DNA of 64,000 nt. Origin: an uncultured Alphaproteobacteria bacterium (lineage in GTDB: Bacteria; Pseudomonadota; Alphaproteobacteria; RF32; CAG-239). Made by a program: the position numbers and the translations under genes. This document shows, piece after piece, positions 33,695 to 39,918 of the stretch. The notes beneath the pieces were generated by a model, which saw nothing but the letters and a program-made list of their open reading frames with translations, was not told the DNA's origin and searched no databases. The stretch spans positions 48,391 to 112,390 of the forward strand of contig CAKQRQ010000005.1 in assembly GCA_934271465.1 (NCBI GenBank). The letters run 5' to 3'. The first letter of the stretch is position 1. Each line of letters opens with the position of its first letter.

Positions 33695-34828
33695 TTATTT
33701 GCTCTTTGTAATTTTTTTGAATAAGGCGTCCCATTGATCCAAAAGGACTTCAGGCGCATAGGCTTTCATATCTTCTCGGGCGTTTTTGCCGAATTTGATG
33801 CGCAGAGCTTTGTCAGACATCAGCTTTTTGAGTTTGTCGGCAAAGTCATCAACATCTTTGGCTAAAAATCCGTTATGTCCGTCGACAATGATTTCATTGA
33901 CGGAATGAGCATAGTCAAAGCCGATATGCGGCAAGCCGATAGCCATGGCATCGGCAATAGCTAGGGAAAAGCCTTCGCAATTGCTTGGAAAAGCATGAAT
34001 ATCGGCGCCTCGATACAGGCTTTCGACATCTGTTGAGAAACCTTTCAGAAAGACTTGATTTTCAAGGTTGTTTTTCTGAATAAGGCTGTTAATTTCGGCG
34101 TCGTATTCGGGATATTTTTTGATTCCCCAAATTTCAACTTTCCAATCAGGGAAATCTTTGGCAATTTTTGCAAAGGCTTCGACCAGAAGGTGCGGTTGTT
34201 TGATTTTCTTTTCGACACGGGCAACATAAATAATTTTTTTCTTTTCGTCGGTCAAATCGACGGTGTCTTTTTCGTCATATTGACGGACAGGGTTTGCGAT
34301 GCGGACAATGTTTTTGGGCTCAAAGAATGGATCAATGTCGTTTTTGTAAGAATTCATAAGTACCTGAAAGGTATTGACCTGTAAAAAACTGCGTTTGCAA
34401 ATTTGGCGCATGATAAAGTTCTTTTTTAAAACTTTGTTCAAGATGATCGGCGGGTAGTTGTGAACCATTTGAACAATCGGAATATTATGATGTTGAAAGC
34501 GCGTAATATTATACAAATCTGTTGGAAAATAACAGATAATGACATCGGGTTCTTCTTCATTAATCAGCCAATTGAAACGCGCGTAAGGAAACAAAAATTT
34601 TCCTCTGAATTTGCGCCAAATGTTGACCAGCGGGTTAGATGTTTTGGCGTTGAGGTTGGCGATGCGGACGCGTTTGTCCAATTCATATCCCTTGGTGGTT
34701 TTTCCCAGTTTTGAGTAGGTGTCGCAGGCAATGACAACATCATGTCCGCGGCCGACAAAAAGATTGGCCAAATAGACAACCCAGTTTGTGTTCAGGACAT
34801 TGCGATCTCTGACCAGCATCAATTTCAT
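33695..34828 (-). CDS. Family 4 glycosyltransferase
   Basis: The 377-aa product has a GT-B fold: an N-terminal domain with NTNWVVYLANLFVGRGHDVVIAC, and a C-terminal domain with KKIIYVARVEKKIKQPHLLVEAFAKI, VFLKGFSTDVESLYRGADIHAFPSNCEGFSLAIADAMAIGLP and GFDYAHSVNEII. The E-x7-E type motif (EGFSLAIADA) is present. It likely transfers a hexose onto a surface glycan. The stop lies 1 bp before the GT32-like start, so the three genes at 32.0-34.8 kb are one operon. Confidence 0.9.
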   Translation of the reverse strand: MKLMLVRDRNVLNTNWVVYLANLFVGRGHDVVIACDTYSKLGKTTKGYELDKRVRIANLNAKTSNPLVNIWRKFRGKFLFPYARFNWLINEEEPDVIICYFPTDLYNITRFQHHNIPIVQMVHNYPPIILNKVLKKNFIMRQICKRSFLQVNTFQVLMNSYKNDIDPFFEPKNIVRIANPVRQYDEKDTVDLTDEKKKIIYVARVEKKIKQPHLLVEAFAKIAKDFPDWKVEIWGIKKYPEYDAEINSLIQKNNLENQVFLKGFSTDVESLYRGADIHAFPSNCEGFSLAIADAMAIGLPHIGFDYAHSVNEIIVDGHNGFLAKDVDDFADKLKKLMSDKALRIKFGKNAREDMKAYAPEVLLDQWDALFKKITKSK

Positions 34829-34948
34829 AACAATATTCTCCCGTTCAAATTTTTACAATATAAAGCGGATTGTGCCATCTTTTTTTGTGAATGGCAACAC
34901 AAAAAACCCCCTTGTTGGAATTTCGAGGGTATTATAAATTCAGTTCTG

Positions 34949-35806
34949 TCAGAGGTCAAAGATATTGGTGTATCCGACGGAAATTCCGATGAGAAGATTG
35001 TCGCCGTCTTTGTCGGCGCCGCGGGCTTTGGCTTTGAAATATTGCACAAAAGGCGACATGCTGAAGCAGTTTTTGAGTGCTACATCCATACGGCCGGTCA
35101 GATTGAGCTCGTATTCAAAATCGGTTGCCTCGTATTGGCTGTATGCAAAATAACGTCTGTAATATCCTTCAAGTTTGAAATCTACACCGTCGCGCAGGTT
35201 GTATGCCCAGTGGCCGCCGAATTCGCCGGCTGTTTTTTGGATGTCTTCATCATAGGTCAAGTCCCAATCCTGAACTAGGGCGATATACATATCGTCAAAA
35301 TATGTTCCGTTCAGGGCTTTGAAACCGGCCTTTCCTCTGAAAACTTTTGTCAAAGGGGCATCGTCGCTTTTGGTAAATTCGGTCTGATAGCCAAGGTTTG
35401 CAAAAGGACCGACATCGGCTTCGTCCCATTTCCAAAGTTTTTCGGTATAGTCGGTGGAGATGAGTATCTTATCGGCGTTTTCTGTTTTTGTCTTTTCGCC
35501 TTCGGCCGGCTTGAGCGTTGTTTTGCCGTATTCGGCATAGAGTGCATTATCCCAACGCATGGAAGACGTTTCGTGTTCCAGCACAAAGTCAAAAACACCT
35601 TTAATAACCTGTTCGCCGTCGGCGCTGAGTTTTGAGTTGGGCGAATCTTGATATTCTTCGGCGTTGCCGACGCTGGTGGAAGAGATATCCAAGGCAACAC
35701 GGCGGAAATTGGCGCGCCAATCGTTTTGCACATCAGGTTCATCGGCCAAAGCGGCGCCCGCTGTCAGCAGGGCGCAGGTTCCGGCAAGAAATTGTTTAAA
35801 AGCCAT
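34949..35806 (-). CDS. Outer-membrane beta-barrel protein
   Basis: MAFKQFLAGTCALLTAGAALADE is a signal peptide. The 285-aa product shows many alternating strands of about ten residues (VALDISSTSVG, VFDFVLEHETS, YEYELNLTGRMDVALKN, LLIGISVGYTNIFDL) with turn residues between, and is acidic, as expected of a beta-barrel. It ends ...GYTNIFDL rather than in a C-terminal Phe. The ATG at 35806 is chosen from the signal peptide and the AAAGGAT upstream. Substrate or role is unknown. Confidence 0.7.
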   Translation of the reverse strand: MAFKQFLAGTCALLTAGAALADEPDVQNDWRANFRRVALDISSTSVGNAEEYQDSPNSKLSADGEQVIKGVFDFVLEHETSSMRWDNALYAEYGKTTLKPAEGEKTKTENADKILISTDYTEKLWKWDEADVGPFANLGYQTEFTKSDDAPLTKVFRGKAGFKALNGTYFDDMYIALVQDWDLTYDEDIQKTAGEFGGHWAYNLRDGVDFKLEGYYRRYFAYSQYEATDFEYELNLTGRMDVALKNCFSMSPFVQYFKAKARGADKDGDNLLIGISVGYTNIFDL

Positions 35807-35916
35807 CAGATTTAATCCTTTGTAAAAAGTGACTGTCTTGGCGGCAAGTTTATCGACGGGGAGGGCGCCTGTCCAGCATAAAAAACAGGAAATTAACATT
35901 TTAGGAAAAATATGTG

Positions 35917-35945
35917 TTGACAAAGCGCGTTTGGCATATTATTAA
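35917..35945 (+). promoter_or_regulatory. Promoter of tRNA-Met
   Basis: TTGACA (35917-35922), 17-bp spacer, TATTAA (35940-35945), 16 bp before the tRNA 5' end. Confidence 0.7.
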
Positions 35946-35961
35946 ATATCTCGAATTTGAT

Positions 35962-36037
35962 GGCGGGATAGCTCAGTCGGTAGAGCGGAGGAATCATAAT
36001 CCTTGTGTCGTGGGTTCGAATCCCTCTCCCGCTACCA
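35962..36037 (+). tRNA. tRNA-Met(CAT), elongator type
   Basis: The 76-nt sequence starts GGCGGGATAGCTCAG and ends CTCCCGCTACCA with encoded CCA. The anticodon loop ATCATAA gives CAT. The G1 position and the paired acceptor end exclude an initiator tRNA. It could in principle be a tRNA-Ile2 whose C34 is modified, but the overall sequence resembles alphaproteobacterial elongator Met. It is followed by an AT-rich accessory region, so it may be an integration site, although no repeated 3' end is visible downstream. Confidence 0.92.
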
Positions 36038-36040
36038 TAT

Positions 36041-36071
36041 AAGCCCTTGATTTTTCAAGGGTTTTTCTTTT
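36041..36071 (+). terminator. Terminator of tRNA-Met
   Basis: AAGCCCTTGA pairs with TCAAGGGTTT, followed by a T-rich run. Confidence 0.8.
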
Positions 36072-36135
36072 ATCTAAATTTTTTAAAATGTCTTTTTTTG
36101 AACAAAAATGAACCGTTTTGTGTAAAAAATGGCCT

Positions 36136-36170
36136 ATTTTTTGCACAATTTTTGCACAAAATTTGCACAG
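36136..36170. repeat. Three short direct repeats TTTGCACA
   Basis: The motif TTTGCACA occurs three times at 11-12 bp spacing in AT-rich DNA about 100 bp past tRNA-Met. Such iterated short sites could be arm-type sites of an integrase or a regulator. No integrase gene is nearby. Confidence 0.5.
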
Positions 36171-36205
36171 TCTTTTAGGAAATGTTTGAGAAGCTGAAAC
36201 TTTTA

Positions 36206-36234
36206 TTGACAAGTGAAAAAAACACCTATATTTA
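36206..36234 (+). promoter_or_regulatory. Promoter of a possible small RNA
   Basis: TTGACA (36206-36211), 17-bp spacer, TATTTA (36229-36234). No start codon with a ribosome binding site follows before the terminator at 36323. Confidence 0.5.
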
Positions 36235-36240
36235 TTAAAG

Positions 36241-36355
36241 CACTTGACTTTTAATAAAATATAGGTGATCTTTAACTTATAGAAAGTAGTTAAAGATCGG
36301 GTTTAACCCTTTCTGAGTTAAAGAAATGTCCAGCGCGCCAACGCCGGACATTTTT
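36241..36355 (+). ncRNA. Candidate small RNA, about 115 nt
   Basis: The region between the promoter at 36206 and the terminator at 36355 has no credible coding frame but strong inverted repeats: GATCTTTAACT/AGTTAAAGATC (36268-36299), the palindrome GGGTTTAACCC next to it, and the terminator hairpin ATGTCC/GGACAT with five T. An upstream near-perfect inverted repeat (CACCTATATTTATTAAAG with its partner ending at 36268) overlaps the -10 box. I recognise no known RNA family. Confidence 0.35.
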
Positions 36356-36412
36356 GTTATATGTAAAAATTATTCTCTTGTCAATGGCAGCGTCGTTGTT
36401 CATTGTCCGAGA

Positions 36413-36442
36413 AAAGCCGCTTTTAAAAGCGGTATTTTTTTT
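36413..36442 (+). terminator. Terminator-like hairpin upstream of the dsRBD gene
   Basis: CCGCTTTTAAAAGCGG is a perfect palindrome followed by TA and eight T. The 18 bp leading into it (TGTCCGAGAAAAGCCGCT) recur at the terminator at 38588. Confidence 0.65.
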
Positions 36443-36509
36443 GAGTATAAAACATTCTATTTAAATCTAAAATCGTATAACTCATTGAATTTGCTATATA
36501 AAAAAAGAC

Positions 36510-36541
36510 TTGCGGGGGGGGGGTAAAAACTATGTTATACT
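36510..36541 (+). promoter_or_regulatory. Promoter with a G10 tract in its spacer
   Basis: TTGCGG (36510-36515) and TATACT (36536-36541, preceded by TGT as an extended -10) match the boxes of the promoters at 5869 and 54335, but the spacer is 20 bp because it contains a run of ten G (36514-36523, partly inside the -35 box). A run of seven would give the standard 17 bp. This fits a slippage-controlled promoter for the dsRBD gene at 36594. Confidence 0.6.
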
Positions 36542-36593
36542 CAAAATATAAAGTGGAGTTGAATGAGTTGTTTAGCGGATTGGAGAATAACGA

Positions 36594-37994
36594 ATGCCAA
36601 ATGAATTTAAACAGTTTTTGGACAAAGAAACATACTTGTTATTTTTTGAAGATGGAGAGAAATGGCGTTTTTCAAGCAATAATCCGGCTCTTCAAAAGTG
36701 GATTGATGGGGTAAAAAATAAGGCAGTAAAACGAAATGCTGTTAAATTTGTGGTAAAAGCTGCAAAAGATTATATGAAAATTCCTCAAGCTCTCAAAACA
36801 ACGTTTCAAAATCAAACTGGTATCAAGACAAATGCAAATGATATTAAAACTTGGCAAACCGATCCGATTGGTTCGTTAAATCGGTATTGTCAAAAGAATG
36901 GATTGATGCTTCCAAAATATGAAATTATTGGTGTTGAACAAGCTAATGGTTCGCAAATCGTGACTGTCAAAATGACGTCTCCACAAGGCAAAAAAATGCA
37001 AAAATCAGCCCCAAGTGCTAAAGAGGCTAAGAGACTTTTGTCAAGCGCATATGCCAAAGATGATTTGAAAGTTGATGCTCTTCAAGATGAAAAACAACAA
37101 AGCAGACAAGAAGAAAAAATATCTGTGCTAAATCAGATTTCTAATCCAGCACTTGCGGTTCAGACATTTTTGGACAAAGCATCTCAAGAGGATAAAAAAA
37201 TTATAGTCGATTTGTGTGAGGATTATCGTAGTCGTTTTGGTCGTAAAAGGACAATGAAAGAGTTTGCTGAATATGCAATTGGCGAATATCGTCAAGGAGT
37301 TGGTGGTGCTGTCGCCTTTTATAATGATAGAGATGGGGATACTCAGCCAATTTGGCAAGACACTCAAGGACTAACGGATATAGAAGTTTTGAAAGTAATG
37401 GTTGCTGATGTTAAAAATAGTAAGTTTTTAGAGGCTCAAGAAAGAATAGCGCATGTTAAAGAAAGGCAAAACGCTATAAAAAAGAGAGAAAATGAGGCTA
37501 GAAATTTTTTGCTTATACATCAAGAAAATATAGATGAAAATCATCGTTCGTATGTTTTAAGACAGAATGATGGGAGGCAATATAAATTAAATGTTGAATA
37601 TGGAGATATTAAGGAAGAAGAGTATCACAATTTGAAAGAAATAATTTCAGATAAAAATGATCTCCGTTGGAGAAGTGTTGCTCAGCAGTATGCAGAGGCT
37701 TCGATTGAAAAGGTTGCGAAACCTATGCGAACATTAAAAGTAAGTTATGAAGCTTTGAGTGCAGACGAACGGTTTGAATTTTCGTCTTCTGTTGAACCTG
37801 ATGTGGCGAAAAATACCCCTCAAAGTGTTAATAAAGTTTTTGCTCATAACTTAAAAATGTGTCGTTTAGATGAATATGGTTCAAATGGTGAACAGTCTCG
37901 GAAATTGTGGAAAATGCTTATTTCGGTAAAAGATCCGATTATTCAAAGTGAACAAAGGAAAACGGTATTAACAAAGCCATCAAATCAACGCTGA
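36594..37994 (+). CDS. Protein with double-stranded-RNA-binding domain, 466 aa
   Basis: I recognise one domain. Residues about 90-155 (DPIGSLNRYCQKNGLMLPKY, then ANGSQIVTVKMTSPQGKKMQ and SAPSAKEAKRLLSSAYA) follow the dsRBD pattern: helix 'P-xxxL-N-xxCQKxGL-xPxY', three strands, and the 'SKKEAKxxAAxxA' helix. Residues 1-85 are basic and mostly helical. Residues 180-470 contain FLDKASQEDKKIIVDLCEDY, FAEYAIGEYRQGVGGAVAFYND and a charged coiled-coil-like stretch near 285-320, none of which I can name. GGAGAATAACG precedes the ATG. No signal peptide. AT-rich, unlike flanking genes, suggesting acquisition. The 2H-like gene follows after 50 bp. Confidence 0.65.
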   Translation: MPNEFKQFLDKETYLLFFEDGEKWRFSSNNPALQKWIDGVKNKAVKRNAVKFVVKAAKDYMKIPQALKTTFQNQTGIKTNANDIKTWQTDPIGSLNRYCQKNGLMLPKYEIIGVEQANGSQIVTVKMTSPQGKKMQKSAPSAKEAKRLLSSAYAKDDLKVDALQDEKQQSRQEEKISVLNQISNPALAVQTFLDKASQEDKKIIVDLCEDYRSRFGRKRTMKEFAEYAIGEYRQGVGGAVAFYNDRDGDTQPIWQDTQGLTDIEVLKVMVADVKNSKFLEAQERIAHVKERQNAIKKRENEARNFLLIHQENIDENHRSYVLRQNDGRQYKLNVEYGDIKEEEYHNLKEIISDKNDLRWRSVAQQYAEASIEKVAKPMRTLKVSYEALSADERFEFSSSVEPDVAKNTPQSVNKVFAHNLKMCRLDEYGSNGEQSRKLWKMLISVKDPIIQSEQRKTVLTKPSNQR

Positions 37995-38044
37995 TTAAGG
38001 TATTACACAATATAATCCACTATAAAATGTAAAGGAGAAAAATA

Positions 38045-38566
38045 ATGAGCACGATATGTTATGAGTTGGATATCGGAAGCAAAAGAGAATTGATGAAAAA
38101 ATTTCCGCCTAAATATCCCGTGGCGAAGTATGACCATATTACTATTGCAATGGGCGGTATAGGTGCTAAACAGCCAGACCCTGCAGAAACTGTCGAGGTT
38201 GTAGGTGTTGCTGATGATGGTAATGGTATTGAGGTTTTGATTGTGCATGTGAATGGTTCTGCAGTGCGTCCCCAAGATCAAAAACCGTGGCATATTACTG
38301 CAAGTTTTGATCCGTCAAAAAATGCTCCTGCAAGTTTTGATGTGTTTGCAAAACCAGGGCGAGAGAAAGAAAAACCTTATAAGCCTGTTACAGCTAATGG
38401 TTTTTTAATGAATGTGTTAGATGATAAAGGGCAACCCAAGAAAGTGGATAATCAAAATTGGAAAATCACAATGTTCAATGAACCAATTTCCATTACAACA
38501 CACCCGAAGGTTCAATTTGATGTTATGGAATTAAATAAAATTACCGGAATGAATTTAACTAAATAG
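38045..38566 (+). CDS. Possible 2H phosphoesterase-like protein, 173 aa
   Basis: The product contains two H-x-T motifs, YDHITIAMG (His31, Thr33) and WHITASFDP (His83, Thr85), each in a strand-like context. Paired HxT motifs are the signature of 2H phosphoesterases, which cleave cyclic 2',3'-phosphates or 2',5'-linked oligonucleotides; the spacing of 52 residues is shorter than usual. EVVGVADDGNGIEVLIVHVNG lies between. AAAGGAG precedes the ATG. It is downstream of the dsRBD gene and followed by a terminator, so both form an operon. The call rests only on the two motifs. Confidence 0.5.
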   Translation: MSTICYELDIGSKRELMKKFPPKYPVAKYDHITIAMGGIGAKQPDPAETVEVVGVADDGNGIEVLIVHVNGSAVRPQDQKPWHITASFDPSKNAPASFDVFAKPGREKEKPYKPVTANGFLMNVLDDKGQPKKVDNQNWKITMFNEPISITTHPKVQFDVMELNKITGMNLTK

Positions 38567-38595
38567 TTTTAGGTATTAAAGTGCAGGTGTCCGAG

Positions 38596-38625
38596 AAAAG
38601 CCGCTCCTTTTGGGGCGGCTTTTTG
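38596..38625 (+). terminator. Terminator of the dsRBD/2H operon
   Basis: AGCCGCTCC pairs with GGGGCGGCT around TTTT, followed by T residues. Confidence 0.85.
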
Positions 38626-38688
38626 TGTATCTTAAGTTGACTTTAGAAATAAAGCCACTATACTCTGAGTATATCAGAGGAGAAAATT

Positions 38689-39138
38689 GTGAAAAGATTT
38701 ATTTTATTTTTATTGTTTTTTTGTGGAATTTTAGGACAAGTTCAGGCTAAAGAAACTGATATTACAAAAATGGAGCAACGGTTGGATGAATGTTTGTCAA
38801 TTTTTGAAAAAAAAGAGCAAAAATGTTCTCAAACATGGCGTATGGAATGTTTTAATCCTCTTATAAATGCACAGAAAGAGCTTCAGCAGTGTTATAAAAA
38901 AACAGCACTTGATATTTTGGAAATTTTTTATGGCCTGTCGACAGAAGATGCTGAAAAGATGTTTGATGAGTATAGTGATTTTTTGTATAAACAATATGGG
39001 TTTATTTTTGGAAAAACAACTTATTGTAAGAAAAATAACTGTGGCATATCAATATATTTCTATACTGAATATGCCACGAGTCAAGCTCTTGCTGATTATG
39101 TTCATAAGATGATCAATTCTGTGTCTGCACGTCTTTAA
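38689..39138 (+). CDS. Secreted hypothetical protein with six cysteines
   Basis: MKRFILFLLFFCGILGQVQAKE is a signal peptide with cleavage after VQA. The mature 129 residues contain six cysteines (DECLS, QKCSQ, MECFN, QQCYK, TYCKK, NNCGI) in helical context, with GLSTEDAEKMFDEYSDFLYKQYGFIFG. Probably periplasmic or secreted and disulfide-bonded. I do not recognise it. GAGGAG precedes a GTG one codon frame alternative, but the ATG-like start used gives the best signal peptide. AT-rich like its neighbours; convergent with the muramidase gene with stops overlapping by 4 bp. Confidence 0.65.
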   Translation: MKRFILFLLFFCGILGQVQAKETDITKMEQRLDECLSIFEKKEQKCSQTWRMECFNPLINAQKELQQCYKKTALDILEIFYGLSTEDAEKMFDEYSDFLYKQYGFIFGKTTYCKKNNCGISIYFYTEYATSQALADYVHKMINSVSARL

Positions 39139-39704
39139 TAATTATTGAATCGCTTTCGGTGTCCTTTTTCAAAGATTTGTTGTGATGGGTTGTTTTTTAA
39201 GTACCGATCTTCGGTTTTATGAACATTCTTGATAAAGTTTTCTTTGACGATATCATGGTTAGAGATTTGAAGAGCTTTTAATGTTATGGGACCTATAATT
39301 CCGTCGGCAGGTACATTTAATGCCTTTTGTAGGTTTATGATAGCTGTTGGTTGTCCTTGAACAACTCCATCATCAAAAACTATACCGGCAAGGCTGTTGG
39401 GAAGTTTATTTATTTTAGGACCTATCCAATAATCTCTGTAAAATATAGCACTGGCTCTTTCTGGAGTCATTTTTTTTATATTTTCGTTTGGGTATGCACG
39501 AGAACTAATACCATAATTTGTTTCACCTCCGTTGTCATTTGGGTGATTTACATATTCGCCTTCATTATATTTTGTTCGTTTTAATACTTCTTGAAAATGG
39601 CTGTCTGCAAGCATCTTATCAATATATTCTTTGCTAAAATCGTTTCCATAAAGAGAGTAATTAACTGTATTCTTTTCAGGAATTAATGTATTTATTTGAT
39701 TCAA
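39135..39704 (-). CDS. GH108 (secretion-activator-like) muramidase, N-terminus uncertain
   Basis: From a TTG at 39704 the product is 189 aa. YNEGEYVNHPNDNGGETNYGISSRAYP matches the GH108 active-site region (EGGYVNDPxDxGGxTxxGIT; Glu48 or Glu50 catalytic), and NLQKALNVPADGIIGPITLKALQ matches its C-terminal peptidoglycan-binding domain. Such enzymes cut peptidoglycan and serve phages or holin-linked secretion. The frame is open, with protein-like composition, for another 66 codons upstream to 39904 but without ATG, GTG or TTG there. An ATG at 39904, 14 bp after the uvrD stop, is in the neighbouring frame; one extra base in the A5 run at 39887-39891 would join them. Either a frameshift or a pseudogene. 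Confidence 0.7.
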   Translation of the reverse strand: MNQINTLIPEKNTVNYSLYGNDFSKEYIDKMLADSHFQEVLKRTKYNEGEYVNHPNDNGGETNYGISSRAYPNENIKKMTPERASAIFYRDYWIGPKINKLPNSLAGIVFDDGVVQGQPTAIINLQKALNVPADGIIGPITLKALQISNHDIVKENFIKNVHKTEDRYLKNNPSQQIFEKGHRKRFNNY

Positions 39705-39918
39705 AACAGCATTGATATTATCGGCAATGTTTGATGTTCCAAAACCATAATTGTTTGAGGAATTTCCCCAAAAATTTGTTCCGAATTGTGGGTAATTATT
39801 TGTGATACCTTGCTTGTTATATTGGTTAATTAAAGTGTTTTCTCTTTCTGTTCGGGCTGTTTGATATTCTATTTCATCTCGTAAGGAAAAATTGCTATAT
39901 TCATGTTTTTTTTCTTAT

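Noticed and set aside
35994..36212. Minus-strand frame ending ...GEGFEPTTQGL over tRNA-Met
   Set aside because: This is the familiar artefact of translating a tRNA 3' half on the opposite strand; the rest of the frame is low-complexity AT-rich sequence without a ribosome binding site.
36326..36526. Frame ending in RLAGGG at the poly-G tract
   Set aside because: It spans two terminator hairpins and the promoter region, has no ribosome binding site, and its composition is not protein-like.
36038..39900. Complete prophage or integrative element
   Set aside because: The stretch is AT-rich and follows a tRNA, but there is no integrase, capsid, portal or replication gene and no repeated tRNA end. 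It is only called an accessory island.
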